A DNA stretch of 64,000 nt from an uncultured Muribaculaceae bacterium (GCA_910588065.1 CAJUPZ010000015.1:1-64000); one strand, 5' to 3'; positions 15,965 through 24,568 are shown, counted from the first letter of the stretch. The notes: generated by a model from the sequence alone, not told the origin. Made by a program: numbers and translations.

Positions 15965-17173
15965 ATGAAAATTCTTGTACTGAACTGCGGCAGCAGCTCC
16001 GTGAAATACAAACTCATTGACACCGACACCGACAAAACCCTCGCCGAAGGCGGTGTGGAAAAAATCGGCCTCGCCGACGGTTTCCTCAAATTCAAGCTCG
16101 CCGACGGCAGCAAGGAGATTACTCAGCTTGGCCTTACAGACCATAAAGGTGCCGTGCAGGCTATCCTCAACAACCTCACCGACCCCACAGTGGGTTGTAT
16201 CAAGAGCTATGCCGAGATCGATGCCGTAGGCCACAGAGTGGTGCACGGCGCCGAGAAGTTCAACAAAAGCGTGCTCATTACCGACGAGGTCATTCAGCAG
16301 GTGAAAGACTGCTACAACCTCGCGCCGCTCCACAACCCCGCCAACATCACCGGCATCGAGGCCATCACAGCCCTCATGCCCGATGTGCCTCAGGTGGGTG
16401 TGTTCGACACCGCATTCCACCAGACCATGCCGGCCAAATCATATATGTACGCGCTCCCCTACCGCTTCTACAAGGAGGATGGTGTGCGCCGCTACGGATT
16501 CCACGGCACCAGCCACCGCTATGTCAGCGCCCGCGCATGCGAATTTCTCGGTCTTGACATCACAAAGCAAAAGGTCATCACCTGCCATATCGGCAACGGC
16601 GGCTCCATAACAGCCGTGCTCTACGGCAAGAGCGTTGACACCTCGATGGGTCTCACTCCCACCGAGGGACTGATGATGGGCACCCGTGTTGGCGATGTTG
16701 ACCCCGGCGCGCTCACATACCTTATGAAGCGCCACAACATGAGCGTTGACGACCTCCAGAAAATCATCAACAAAGAGAGCGGCATGGCCGGAGTGAGCGA
16801 GATTTCAAGCGATATGCGCGAGATTGAAAACGCTGTTAACGAAGGCAATGAGCGCGCCAAGATGGCTCTTGACATGTACGAGCAGCGCATCATCAAATAT
16901 GTGGGTGCGTACGCTGCCGAGATGGGCGGAGTAGACGTGATTGTGTTTACCGGAGGTGTAGGTGAAAACCAGACCGGCGTGCGTGAGAATGTATGCGCAC
17001 CCCTCGCCTTCATGGGTGTGGAGATTGACAACGAGCTCAACGCCCGCACAAGAGGAACAGAAACAGAAATCTCAACACCTGCTTCAAAAGTAAAGGTTGT
17101 TGTAATACCCACCGACGAGGAGCTGATGATAGCCCGCGACACCCGCGAGATTGTCAGCGCCCTCAAAAAATAA
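15965..17173 (+). CDS. ackA: Acetate kinase
   Basis: Transfers phosphate from acetyl phosphate to ADP, making acetate and ATP in the cytoplasm. It is a full-length 402-residue ASKHA-fold kinase. Motifs are the N-terminal LVLNCGSSSVKYKL, GHRVVHG near 86, RRYGFHGTSH near 180, HIGNGGS near 208, and FTGGVGEN near 327. It is second in the pta operon and 8 bp before ddh. Confidence 0.98.
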   Translation: MKILVLNCGSSSVKYKLIDTDTDKTLAEGGVEKIGLADGFLKFKLADGSKEITQLGLTDHKGAVQAILNNLTDPTVGCIKSYAEIDAVGHRVVHGAEKFNKSVLITDEVIQQVKDCYNLAPLHNPANITGIEAITALMPDVPQVGVFDTAFHQTMPAKSYMYALPYRFYKEDGVRRYGFHGTSHRYVSARACEFLGLDITKQKVITCHIGNGGSITAVLYGKSVDTSMGLTPTEGLMMGTRVGDVDPGALTYLMKRHNMSVDDLQKIINKESGMAGVSEISSDMREIENAVNEGNERAKMALDMYEQRIIKYVGAYAAEMGGVDVIVFTGGVGENQTGVRENVCAPLAFMGVEIDNELNARTRGTETEISTPASKVKVVVIPTDEELMIARDTREIVSALKK

Positions 17174-17181
17174 TTTGAAAT

Positions 17182-18078
17182 ATGACTAAAATCAGAGCAG
17201 CCGTAGTTGGCTACGGCAATATCGGCAAATTTGTTGTCGAAGCCCTGCAGGAAGCCCCCGACTTTGAAATCGCCGGCGTTGTGCGCCGAAACGCCAATGA
17301 TGTGCCCGACGAGCTGATGGGCTACACCGTTACAACAAATTTTGATGAGCTCGAGGATGTTGACGTGGCAATCCTGTGTACCCCTACACGCGAGGTGGAG
17401 AAACACGCGGTAGAGCTGCTGGCAAAAGGCATCAACACTGTTGACAGCTACGACATCCACAGCTCAATACGCCAGCTGCGCTCAAGCCTCGACAAAGTGG
17501 CCAAAGAGCATGGCACTGTGGCTATTATCTCCGCCGGTTGGGATCCGGGCAGCGACTCTGTTGTCCGCGCACTCCTTCAGGCAGCAGCCCCCAAAGGCAT
17601 CACATACACCAACTTCGGCCCCGGCATGAGCATGGGCCACACAGTGTGTGTGAAAAGCAAACCGGGTGTTAAAAACGCCCTCAGCATGACAATACCCCTC
17701 GGCACCGGAATACACCGCCGCATGGTGTATGTTGAGCTTGAGGATGGTGCCCGGCTCGAAGATGTTGCCAAGGCTGTCAAAGAGGATCCCTACTTCGCGT
17801 CAGATGAAACCCATGTGATGGCTGTTGAGAGTGTTGACGAAGTAAAGGATATGGGCCACGGCGTGAACATGGTGCGCAAAGGCGTGAGCGGACGCACCCA
17901 GAACCAGCGCTTTGAATTCAACATGAGCATCAACAACCCCGCGCTCACCGCACAGATTCTCGTTGGAGTGGCAAGAGCTTCCATGAACCAGACCCCGGGG
18001 GCCTACACCATGATTGAGATTCCGGTGATAGATCTGCTGCCCGGCGACCGCGAGGAGCTGATTGCACACCTTGTTTAA
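17182..18078 (+). CDS. ddh: meso-Diaminopimelate D-dehydrogenase
   Basis: Reductively aminates tetrahydrodipicolinate to meso-diaminopimelate with NADPH in one step, feeding lysine and peptidoglycan synthesis. It is 298 residues, the usual length. It has an N-terminal Rossmann motif, VVGYGNIGKFVVEAL, and substrate-domain stretches SAGWDPGSDSVVRALLQAA and FGPGMSMGHTVCVKSKPG, which are typical of this family. It follows ackA by 8 bp and ends the operon. Confidence 0.93.
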   Translation: MTKIRAAVVGYGNIGKFVVEALQEAPDFEIAGVVRRNANDVPDELMGYTVTTNFDELEDVDVAILCTPTREVEKHAVELLAKGINTVDSYDIHSSIRQLRSSLDKVAKEHGTVAIISAGWDPGSDSVVRALLQAAAPKGITYTNFGPGMSMGHTVCVKSKPGVKNALSMTIPLGTGIHRRMVYVELEDGARLEDVAKAVKEDPYFASDETHVMAVESVDEVKDMGHGVNMVRKGVSGRTQNQRFEFNMSINNPALTAQILVGVARASMNQTPGAYTMIEIPVIDLLPGDREELIAHLV

Positions 18079-18097
18079 TCACACCTTATAATAATAT

Positions 18098-18140
18098 AGA
18101 GTGTGCGGACGGCAATAACCGCTTCCGCACACTCTTTTTT
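18098..18140 (+). terminator. Intrinsic terminator of the pta-ackA-ddh operon
   Basis: A perfect 12-bp stem: AGAGTGTGCGGA at 18098-18109 with TCCGCACACTCT at 18124-18135, then T6. The longest open frame of the next gene starts inside this stem, which shows that its real start lies downstream. Confidence 0.93.
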
Positions 18141-18150
18141 ACCACCAACC

Positions 18151-19518
18151 GTGACTTTTTCTGAAATTCTCACCAACATTGCCGACACTCTTTGCGGCTA
18201 CCCGCTGTTTTTCACTCTGATTGGCGGCGGACTCATACTGTTCATATCCTCAGGCATGGTGTCGCTGTGGCGGTTGCCACACGCCATCGCCGCCCTGAAA
18301 TCGGGCAAAAGCTCCGACTCGGGCAACATCAGTTCGGTGCAAGCTCTTGCATCTGTTGTCGCCGCCACTGTGGGCATGGGCAATATCGCTGGAGTGGCAA
18401 TAGCCATTGCAATGGGGGGACCCGGAGCTGTTTTCTGGATGTGGGTCAGCGCGTTGGTGGGAATGTGCACTAAGTATCACGAGGGTGTGCTCGCCATCAA
18501 ATACCGTTCACGCACCGCCGACGGCAAATTCACCGGAGGCCCCATGCACATAATAACTCAGGGGCTCGGCAACAACTGGCGGTGGCTCGCCGTCACATTC
18601 GCCGTGGCAGGAATGTTCGGCACCCTCTGCATCATGAACGCGAACCAGCTGACAGAGGCGCTTGCAGGTACAGCCGCATCGGCCGGTCTCACTCTGCCCG
18701 ATTTCTGGCTCAGACTGGCTATAGGCCTGGCAATCGCAGCGATAGTGAGCGCGGTGGTTGTCGGCGGTGTGAAACGCATAGCGCGGGTGGCGACCGTCAT
18801 GGTGCCATTCATGGTAGGCGCCTATTTCCTTATGGTGCTGTTCATTATCATCACCCACATCGGCGAACTGCCCGCAGCGCTGGCATCCATATTCACCCAC
18901 GCTTTTGACCTGAGCGCCGGCTGGGGAGCCCTCGCCGGAGTTGCAATCATCGGTGCACGCAGAGCCGCCCTGGTGAATGACGCCGGAGTAGGCACAGCAT
19001 CCCTGATGCACTCCACATCCGCAAACCGCACCCCGGTGCGCGAGGGGCTTGTTGCCATGCTCGGGCCCGCCATCGATTCAGGGTTCGTATGCACCCTCAC
19101 CTCTCTGGCCATTCTGCTCGGCGCGGATTTCACCTCCGGAGAAACACAGGGACTGACCCTCGCGCTCAACGCGTTCTCCAACACCATACCCGCCGGCAAC
19201 TATATGCTCACCGCCATTGTGACCTGCTTCGCACTCTCCTCCATGTTCACATACTCCTTCTACGGCACCACCTGCGCAACATACCTATTTGGCAAAAAAC
19301 GCGCCCGGCTATACACCTACGCCTACATTCTCAGCCTTGTGGTTTTTGCCGTTGTGCCGCTTGGAGTGGCCGTAGGATTCTGCGACCTCTTCTACGCTCT
19401 CATGGCATTTCCCACAATGTTCACCCTGCTGATGCTCCGCAAGCAGGTGAGCGCGGAAACACGCAGCTATTTCAAGAAAGTGCCCGCGACACCTGTATTC
19501 CAACAATCCACCAACTGA
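18151..19518 (+). CDS. Alanine/glycine:cation symporter (AGCS family)
   Basis: An inner-membrane carrier importing small amino acids with Na+ or H+. Signatures are VAATVGMGNIAGVAIAIAMGGPGAVFWMW near the N-terminus, KYHEGVLAIKYR, and GARRAALVNDAGVGTASLMH in the middle. About ten membrane spans are visible. Start is taken at GTG 18151. Upstream in-frame codons from 18103 lie inside the terminator of the previous operon. The gene is 6 bp before the unknown 19525 gene, so they may be co-transcribed. Confidence 0.9.
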   Translation: MTFSEILTNIADTLCGYPLFFTLIGGGLILFISSGMVSLWRLPHAIAALKSGKSSDSGNISSVQALASVVAATVGMGNIAGVAIAIAMGGPGAVFWMWVSALVGMCTKYHEGVLAIKYRSRTADGKFTGGPMHIITQGLGNNWRWLAVTFAVAGMFGTLCIMNANQLTEALAGTAASAGLTLPDFWLRLAIGLAIAAIVSAVVVGGVKRIARVATVMVPFMVGAYFLMVLFIIITHIGELPAALASIFTHAFDLSAGWGALAGVAIIGARRAALVNDAGVGTASLMHSTSANRTPVREGLVAMLGPAIDSGFVCTLTSLAILLGADFTSGETQGLTLALNAFSNTIPAGNYMLTAIVTCFALSSMFTYSFYGTTCATYLFGKKRARLYTYAYILSLVVFAVVPLGVAVGFCDLFYALMAFPTMFTLLMLRKQVSAETRSYFKKVPATPVFQQSTN

Positions 19519-19524
19519 TTTTTT

Positions 19525-20070
19525 ATGTGCGATTACGGCGACGACGGATTCGATTCCTATAACGGTGATTCTGTCCACGATATGTGGGTGGACAGCTCTT
19601 ACCTGAATGCCTCAGGCAGCTATTATTATGATTACGATGATGGATATGTTTATTATCCTCAGGAGCCGACTAATCATCAAAGCACTCTCGGCCCATACAG
19701 TCTGCCCAAACCACCTAAAACCAAACAGGAACAGTATGAACGCTGCTTAAGGCAAGTTAGGTATTACCACGAGCATATTGAATACCTAACTAAAGAGATT
19801 GATACCCTTAAAATAAAAATAGCAGATCCACGCACTGACTACAAGGAGTGTAATTACGCAAAAAGACGCTTGAAAGCATTGCCGGGAAGAATTGAATCTT
19901 ATACCCTTAGAATGAAGCGTGCCCAGGCATTTGCCGACAGACTATATGAGGCTCCTGCTTTTTCCACAATAAGCACAGGTGGCTCCTCCAGCAAGGCTAC
20001 GGTTATCATAGCTACCGCTCTTTTCACATTAGCCCTTGTTTCCATGATTGTCTGCGTCATTTGCTTCTGA
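19525..20070 (+). CDS. Tail-anchored acidic coiled-coil protein, function unknown
   Basis: A 181-residue protein not recognised as a family. Residues 1-50 are very rich in Asp, Tyr and Gly (YYYDYDDGYVYY). A short Pro-rich linker follows. Residues about 65-140 form a charged coiled-coil region (KQEQYERCLRQVRYYHEHIEY). A single hydrophobic span at about 158-181 (VIIATALFTLALVSMIVCVI) ends the protein. It would therefore be C-terminally anchored with its bulk in the cytoplasm. Base use is more AT-rich than its neighbours, suggesting recent gain or weak constraint. Confidence 0.6.
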   Translation: MCDYGDDGFDSYNGDSVHDMWVDSSYLNASGSYYYDYDDGYVYYPQEPTNHQSTLGPYSLPKPPKTKQEQYERCLRQVRYYHEHIEYLTKEIDTLKIKIADPRTDYKECNYAKRRLKALPGRIESYTLRMKRAQAFADRLYEAPAFSTISTGGSSSKATVIIATALFTLALVSMIVCVICF

Positions 20071-20120
20071 CAAAATATCATAACCACCCTGATTTTTTGG
20101 GATAGCTCCATACAAATTTG

Positions 20121-20129
20121 TACTTTTGT
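20121..20129 (+). promoter_or_regulatory. -7 promoter element for the 20136 gene
   Basis: TACTTTTGT only 7 bp upstream of the ATG at 20136, giving a nearly leaderless transcript. It rules out the longer frame beginning at TTG 20118. Confidence 0.6.
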
Positions 20130-20135
20130 GATATT

Positions 20136-20459
20136 ATGATTACTCCTGAAGAAAAACTGCATCTTGAAGAGGAGGTTGTGAGAATGCTCCGCACCGTCTT
20201 CGACCCCGAGATTCCTGTGGATATCTACAGCCTCGGCCTTGTATATAAAATTGACATCGACGATGAGGCTAATCTGAAAATAGACATGACGCTCACCGCG
20301 CCAAACTGTCCCGCGGCCGACTTCATTGTCGAGGACGCACGCATCAAGCTCGAAAGCATCGAGGGGATAAAATCGGTTGACATCCGCATTGTTTTCGAGC
20401 CTGAATGGACCCGCGACATGATGAGCGAGGAGGCCAAACTCGACCTCGGTTTTCTTTAG
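20136..20459 (+). CDS. MIP18/DUF59-family Fe-S assembly protein
   Basis: A 107-residue cytoplasmic protein of the DUF59 (MIP18, SufT/PaaD-related) family, linked to iron-sulfur cluster maturation. Diagnostic stretches are VFDPEIPVDIYSLGLVYKI, MTLTAPNCPAADFI with the conserved Cys, and IRIVFEPEWTRDMMSEEAK. Start is set at ATG 20136 because the longer frame overlaps the promoter. It is 9 bp from lpxH, probably the same transcript. SufE lies 21 kb away in this window. Confidence 0.88.
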   Translation: MITPEEKLHLEEEVVRMLRTVFDPEIPVDIYSLGLVYKIDIDDEANLKIDMTLTAPNCPAADFIVEDARIKLESIEGIKSVDIRIVFEPEWTRDMMSEEAKLDLGFL

Positions 20460-20468
20460 TCAATAGCC

Positions 20469-21230
20469 ATGCGCTCGCTCACTTACTTTATTTCCGACAT
20501 CCATCTCGGCGCATCATACATCGCCGACCCCAAGGCTCATGAACGCGCCGTCACCTCATGGCTCAGGCGCATAGCTCCCACCGCAGCAAGGCTTTACCTG
20601 CTCGGCGATGTGCTTGACTACTGGTTTGAGTATCGCGAGGTTGTGCCCCGCGGATATGTGCGCTTTTTCGGCGCGCTCGCCGAGCTTGCCGACTCGGGAG
20701 TGGAGATTGTGTGGCTCAAGGGCAACCACGATATATGGATTTTCGACTATCTGCCTTGCGAGCTCGGCATAAGGGTTGTGGACGGACTGCTTGACACTGT
20801 CATCGACGGCAAGCGATTTGTGATGGAGCATGGCGACGGTGTTGGCGAAAGCCGCCCCTCATATCGGCGCATGAGAGCGGTTTTCAGAAACCGCACCTGC
20901 CAGAAACTGTTCTCTGCCATCCACCCCAGATGGACAGTGCCGTTCGCTCACAAATGGTCATCCCACAGCCGCTCCACCGGAAGCAGCGCCGTGCAGCTTC
21001 CGCCGGACCATCGTCTGGTCAGCTTTGCAAATGAATTTCAGGCAGCCGATGGCCCGGTTGATTATTTTGTTTTCGGCCATCTCCACACTGTCGCTGATAT
21101 GCAGCTGCAGGCAGGCGGGCGTCTGATAATTCTCGGTGACGGATTCAAGGCCATGACCTGCGGATGCTTTGACGGCAATACATTTTCCTTACACAAAATG
21201 GACGATTTTCCTGCAATTAACAATCTTTAG
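20469..21230 (+). CDS. lpxH: UDP-2,3-diacylglucosamine diphosphatase
   Basis: Hydrolyses UDP-2,3-diacylglucosamine to lipid X and UMP in lipid A synthesis, at the inner face of the cytoplasmic membrane. All calcineurin-type metal motifs are present: SDIHLG (Asp10, His12), GDVLDYW (Asp47), KGNHD (Asn86, His87), MEHGD (His121), and GHLHT near the C-terminus. The length of 253 residues is typical. It is probably co-transcribed with the preceding Fe-S gene. Confidence 0.93.
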   Translation: MRSLTYFISDIHLGASYIADPKAHERAVTSWLRRIAPTAARLYLLGDVLDYWFEYREVVPRGYVRFFGALAELADSGVEIVWLKGNHDIWIFDYLPCELGIRVVDGLLDTVIDGKRFVMEHGDGVGESRPSYRRMRAVFRNRTCQKLFSAIHPRWTVPFAHKWSSHSRSTGSSAVQLPPDHRLVSFANEFQAADGPVDYFVFGHLHTVADMQLQAGGRLIILGDGFKAMTCGCFDGNTFSLHKMDDFPAINNL

Positions 21231-21364
21231 TTAAATGCACACAACTGCATGTATTGTGCTATTATCTGTATATCAAAGCATTACATATAGCCGTCGCTAA
21301 AGGTTGCGATTAAACACTGCTGCACAACATATAAATTTATACCAGCGGTTCAAGTTTTAAGGGC

Positions 21365-21373
21365 TACCTTTGT
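21365..21373 (+). promoter_or_regulatory. -7 promoter element of a short transcript
   Basis: TACCTTTGT, followed 60 bp later by an intrinsic terminator. No open reading frame of note lies between them. The -33 box is weak. Confidence 0.55.
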
Positions 21374-21379
21374 ATCGCA

Positions 21380-21462
21380 AACCTAAAAACAATCTTTTTT
21401 ACCTTAAGAAACTATACCTTACGAAACTCATAGAAAGGAGCTATTGTTTAGCTCCTTTTTAT
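21380..21462 (+). ncRNA. Candidate small RNA or transcribed leader
   Basis: About 85 nt between the -7 box at 21365-21373 and the terminator at 21434-21460. It holds a tandem repeat, TACCTTAAGAAACT (21400-21413) and TACCTTACGAAACT (21415-21428), which differ at one base. It precedes a small gene at 21577 that has its own promoter, so this may be an independent RNA or an attenuated leader. No named RNA family was recognised. Confidence 0.45.
21434..21460 (+). terminator. Intrinsic terminator of the candidate small RNA
   Basis: AAAGGAGC at 21434-21441 pairs with GCTCCTTT at 21451-21458, and the T run continues to 21460. Confidence 0.75.
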
Positions 21463-21511
21463 TTTATGTACGCCAAAATCCCCCTTGTGACCGTTTGGAT
21501 TCATTTAACAA

Positions 21512-21536
21512 GTATGGGCATCACTATTGCCCATAC
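21512..21536. promoter_or_regulatory. Inverted repeat, possible operator
   Basis: GTATGGGCA (21512-21520) and TGCCCATAC (21528-21536) are perfect 9-bp arms with a 7-bp spacer. They lie where the -33 region of the following promoter would be, so a dimeric regulator could block it. The rest of 21231-21365 shows nothing definite. Confidence 0.5.
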
Positions 21537-21543
21537 ACTGCAC

Positions 21544-21552
21544 TACCTTTGC
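21544..21552 (+). promoter_or_regulatory. -7 promoter element for the 21577 gene
   Basis: TACCTTTGC, 24 bp before the ATG. The usual -33 position is occupied by the inverted repeat instead of TTTG, consistent with regulated use. Confidence 0.6.
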
Positions 21553-21576
21553 ATTGTAATTAAAAGCAAAACGATT

Positions 21577-21822
21577 ATGGCTACTATTCTCTCAACCGAT
21601 GTTATTTTTGCCACAGTGACACGCCGTGGCCGCACAATCGCTTCGCTCTCTCTGAGCGGGGTCACATCCCTTGCGCAGATTATAAATCATATTCGATCTC
21701 TTGTGTCAGATACTATGGGCATACTCACACTTTCCCTACGCAACAGCACCCAGGGTTGGCGGCAGGAACGCAACATTATACTGAAGCCGCACTGCCGTGC
21801 AACCCAGCTGTCGCTCTTTTAA
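21577..21822 (+). CDS. Small conserved-looking protein, unknown function
   Basis: An 81-residue basic protein starting at ATG 21577. The open frame extends upstream to 21370, but that part crosses a terminator and a promoter, so it is not coding. The sequence alternates short beta strands and a helix (VIFATVTRRGRTIASLSLSG, SLAQIINHIRSLV, ILTLSLRNSTQGWRQ). No signal peptide or membrane span. Its stop is 8 bp from the end of the convergent NlpC/P60 gene. Not recognised. Confidence 0.5.
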   Translation: MATILSTDVIFATVTRRGRTIASLSLSGVTSLAQIINHIRSLVSDTMGILTLSLRNSTQGWRQERNIILKPHCRATQLSLF

Positions 21823-21830
21823 AATGGGGA

Positions 21831-22430
21831 TTATTCCTCGCCGAGAATGCGGCGAACAGAAATGAAACGGCGCGCATAGTAGGCATCATCCGGATAGGTG
21901 TCAATGCGCACTCCGCGCGATGTGGAGGCGTGGATAAACTTCACCTTGCCGGTTTCGGGATTGGATTCAACCACAATTCCCACATGGCCTATTCGCTTGC
22001 CCGCTCTGCGACCGGAGAAAAATATCAGGTCGCCCGGCTGAGCCTCGTCAAGTGTGATATGCTCGCCCTGAGTGCCCTGCGAACGAGAATCGCGCTTGAG
22101 CGTAACGCCAAACTCACGGTATACGTAGCTTGTGAAGCCGGAGCAGTCAAACGCCTTGGGGCCGCTCGCACCGATACGGTAACGGGTGCCGATAAACTTT
22201 TTCGAATACTCTATCATGTCACCGCGCAGCGCCTCAAAGTCATCAAAATCATCGATTTTTTCGCCAAGCAGCTCCTCCAGAGTCGGCATAATGAAGTCAC
22301 CGGGACGGATATCTGCGAGTTCCTCGCTCACCTTGATATCCTCCTTGTCAACAGACACGGCAGAGAGCGGCGCCGGTAGCAGCGCAGCCATAGATATCGC
22401 AAGTGGGATGAATATTTTTGCCGGTGACAT
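21831..22430 (-). CDS. Secreted NlpC/P60 cell-wall hydrolase
   Basis: A periplasmic or surface peptidoglycan endopeptidase, probably cutting a D-Glu/DAP type bond. It has a signal peptide (first 24 residues, to about LSAVS), a linker, then a C40 domain with catalytic FDCSGF (Cys96 in this numbering), GHVGIV (His149) and a second His in FIHAST. Start is set at the second in-frame ATG (22430) because the first (22448) lies at or before the expected transcription start. The function assignment rests on the intact catalytic set. Confidence 0.88.
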   Translation of the reverse strand: MSPAKIFIPLAISMAALLPAPLSAVSVDKEDIKVSEELADIRPGDFIMPTLEELLGEKIDDFDDFEALRGDMIEYSKKFIGTRYRIGASGPKAFDCSGFTSYVYREFGVTLKRDSRSQGTQGEHITLDEAQPGDLIFFSGRRAGKRIGHVGIVVESNPETGKVKFIHASTSRGVRIDTYPDDAYYARRFISVRRILGEE

Positions 22431-22449
22431 ATAATTACTAATTCGCACT

Positions 22450-22458
22450 GCAAAATTA
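22450..22458 (-). promoter_or_regulatory. -7 promoter element for the NlpC/P60 gene
   Basis: Minus strand TAATTTTGC, about 20 bp upstream of the ATG at 22430. Confidence 0.6.
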
Positions 22459-22807
22459 ACAATTCCACTCCATATATATAACAGGCTGTCATCTGCATAT
22501 TTAGTAATAAAGTATTATGTTATGTAATAAATTGTTAAGACAACCGGCCACTTTTATCCCTAATTAATTCACCCCTTTGTATATCAACAGATTAGGCGGC
22601 TTATCGCTTGGATTTAGCCGCCCAATAGTTAATAGATATAAATATTTGTATAATTTCAGTCGTGAACTTTAACAATCCGCTATACTTTGAAAGCAGCTTT
22701 ACATATTTCGTTATATTTCAGCTACTTATACAGCATCATTGCACACTCGTCAAAACAATGTGCGTACTTGTTTAACACTCATTAAGTCACACATCTGTAA
22801 CAACCGT
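22459..22807. other. Non-coding gap between dxs-type gene and NlpC/P60 gene
   Basis: AT-rich, no gene seen. It holds one 7-bp hairpin, GGCGGCT (22595-22601) with AGCCGCC (22616-22622), not followed by a T run on either strand. It might be a weak terminator or a transcript-end structure of the upstream gene. Confidence 0.4.
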
Positions 22808-24568
22808 CTATAATTTGCACAGTTGCTTGAGAATATCGGCCTTGATAAGGTCGGGGCGCAGACGCATTGCAGCGGCAAGCTCGGCGGCATTGTAACGGTC
22901 GGCAAACTCTTTCTTTATGCCATAGCACTTCACCTCCATCGGCTTGGCGCCGTAGAAGCGGGCAATCTTCTCGCCGAAGCCGCCGTCGAGCACACCATCC
23001 TCAAGTGTCACAACAACGCGGTGGTCAGCTTCAAGCTCTGTGAGCAAAGGCTCATCAAGGCCGCTCAGATAGCGCGGATTTATGAGTGTGGCCTCAATGC
23101 CATCCTCTTTCAGCGCCGCGGCTGTCTGCTCGCCAATGCCGTAGAAACTGCCTGCTGCGATGATAGCGACATCCTTGCCACGCTGAGTCACCTCGTAGCG
23201 GTTGAGCTCTGAATAATCATCCGGAAATTCCCTTCTGGAGGAAACCACCTTGCCACCCGGCACCCTCACAGCCACCGGATATTTGTTTTGCTTGATTGAC
23301 CATCTGAGCATGGCGATATACTCCTCCTTGCAGGTGGGCGCAAGGTAGACAAAGCCCGGTATGTTGCTCACGAGAGCTATGTCGAACCAACCGAGATGGG
23401 TGACATCGTTCATACCGTATATGGAGCCGTAGAATATCGGCAAACTTATCGGCGAGTTGTTTATTGATACATCCTGCGACAACTGGTCGTACGCGCGCTG
23501 AAGGAAAGAGCTCACAACACAGAAACAGGGCTTGGTGCCACCCTTGGCCATACCGGAAGCGAGCGCAACAGCCTCCTGCTCCGCGATGCCGACATCTATA
23601 AACTGCTTGCCGGCAGCCTTGCGCCGCTCAGGGGTGAAGCCAATTGCGCCGGGGGTGCCCGCTGTAATAGCTGCAACAGTGGGGTCGGCGGCCATCATCT
23701 TGAGCAGCTCATCGGCGGTGATGTCGGTGTAGTCCTCGCGCTCATCCATGCTGCGGGGATTGCCTGTCGGCAGATCAAACGGGCCGGTGTAGTGGAAATG
23801 CTCGCGCTCGGTCTCGGCCGGTGCATAGCCTTTGCCCTTCTGTGTGCAGATATGAAGCACCACCGGATGGTCTATATTCTTTACGCTGCTGAACACATCT
23901 ACAAGAGTGGCCACATCATTGCCATACGCAACATAACGGTAGTCGAGCCCCACAGCCTTGAAGAAATTTGGCTCGGCGTTGCCGTCGCTCTCGCGCAGCA
24001 GGCGCAGGTTCTCATAAAGTCCACCCTCATTCGGGGCAATGCTCATATCATTGTCATTGACAATTATAATGAAATTGCTGCCAAGTGTAGCGGCGTAGTC
24101 GAGTCCCTCGAAAGCCTCGCCGCCGCTCAGCGAGCCATCGCCTACAACAGCGATGATATTTTCATGGTCGCCTCTCATGTCACGTGCCTTTGCAAGGCCG
24201 CCGGCAAGACTCACTCCGGTGGAGGTGTGGCCGATAGTAAAGAAATCGTGCGCGCTCTCGGCGGGGTTGGTAAATCCGCTCACCTCGCCATAATGGGCGG
24301 GGTCGGTGAAAGCTTTCATTCTGCCGGTGAGCATCTTGTGGGCATAGCACTGGTGGCTCACATCAAACACAATCTTGTCCACAGGACTGTCAAACACATA
24401 GTGCAGTGCCACAGCCATCTCAATCATGCCGAGGTTTGGTCCCACATGGCCGCCGGTGGCGCTTAGCTTGGTGAGCAGAGCCTGCCGCATCGCTGCCGAC
24501 AGCTCCTTGAGGTTTTCCACCGACATACCCTTGATGTCTGCCGGAGAATGAATGTCATTCAGATTCAT
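22808..24568 (-). CDS. dxs: 1-Deoxy-D-xylulose-5-phosphate synthase-type enzyme, short form
   Basis: A thiamine-diphosphate enzyme of the transketolase/DXS family. DXS condenses pyruvate and glyceraldehyde 3-phosphate in the first step of the MEP isoprenoid route. The ThDP motif is GDGSLSGGEAFEGLDYA with IIVNDNDMSI, and the pyrimidine domain has DVGIAEQEAVALASGMAKGG. At 586 residues it is shorter than canonical DXS (about 620-640), and the ThDP motif differs from the usual GDGAxTGGMAYEA form. It may be a divergent paralogue with another acyl acceptor. A second, canonical copy outside the window would decide this. Confidence 0.75.
   Translation of the reverse strand: MNLNDIHSPADIKGMSVENLKELSAAMRQALLTKLSATGGHVGPNLGMIEMAVALHYVFDSPVDKIVFDVSHQCYAHKMLTGRMKAFTDPAHYGEVSGFTNPAESAHDFFTIGHTSTGVSLAGGLAKARDMRGDHENIIAVVGDGSLSGGEAFEGLDYAATLGSNFIIIVNDNDMSIAPNEGGLYENLRLLRESDGNAEPNFFKAVGLDYRYVAYGNDVATLVDVFSSVKNIDHPVVLHICTQKGKGYAPAETEREHFHYTGPFDLPTGNPRSMDEREDYTDITADELLKMMAADPTVAAITAGTPGAIGFTPERRKAAGKQFIDVGIAEQEAVALASGMAKGGTKPCFCVVSSFLQRAYDQLSQDVSINNSPISLPIFYGSIYGMNDVTHLGWFDIALVSNIPGFVYLAPTCKEEYIAMLRWSIKQNKYPVAVRVPGGKVVSSRREFPDDYSELNRYEVTQRGKDVAIIAAGSFYGIGEQTAAALKEDGIEATLINPRYLSGLDEPLLTELEADHRVVVTLEDGVLDGGFGEKIARFYGAKPMEVKCYGIKKEFADRYNAAELAAAMRLRPDLIKADILKQLCKL

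Noticed and set aside
14935..16113. Long open frames antisense to pta and ackA.
   Set aside because: Typical shadows of GC-rich genes with clear functions on the other strand.
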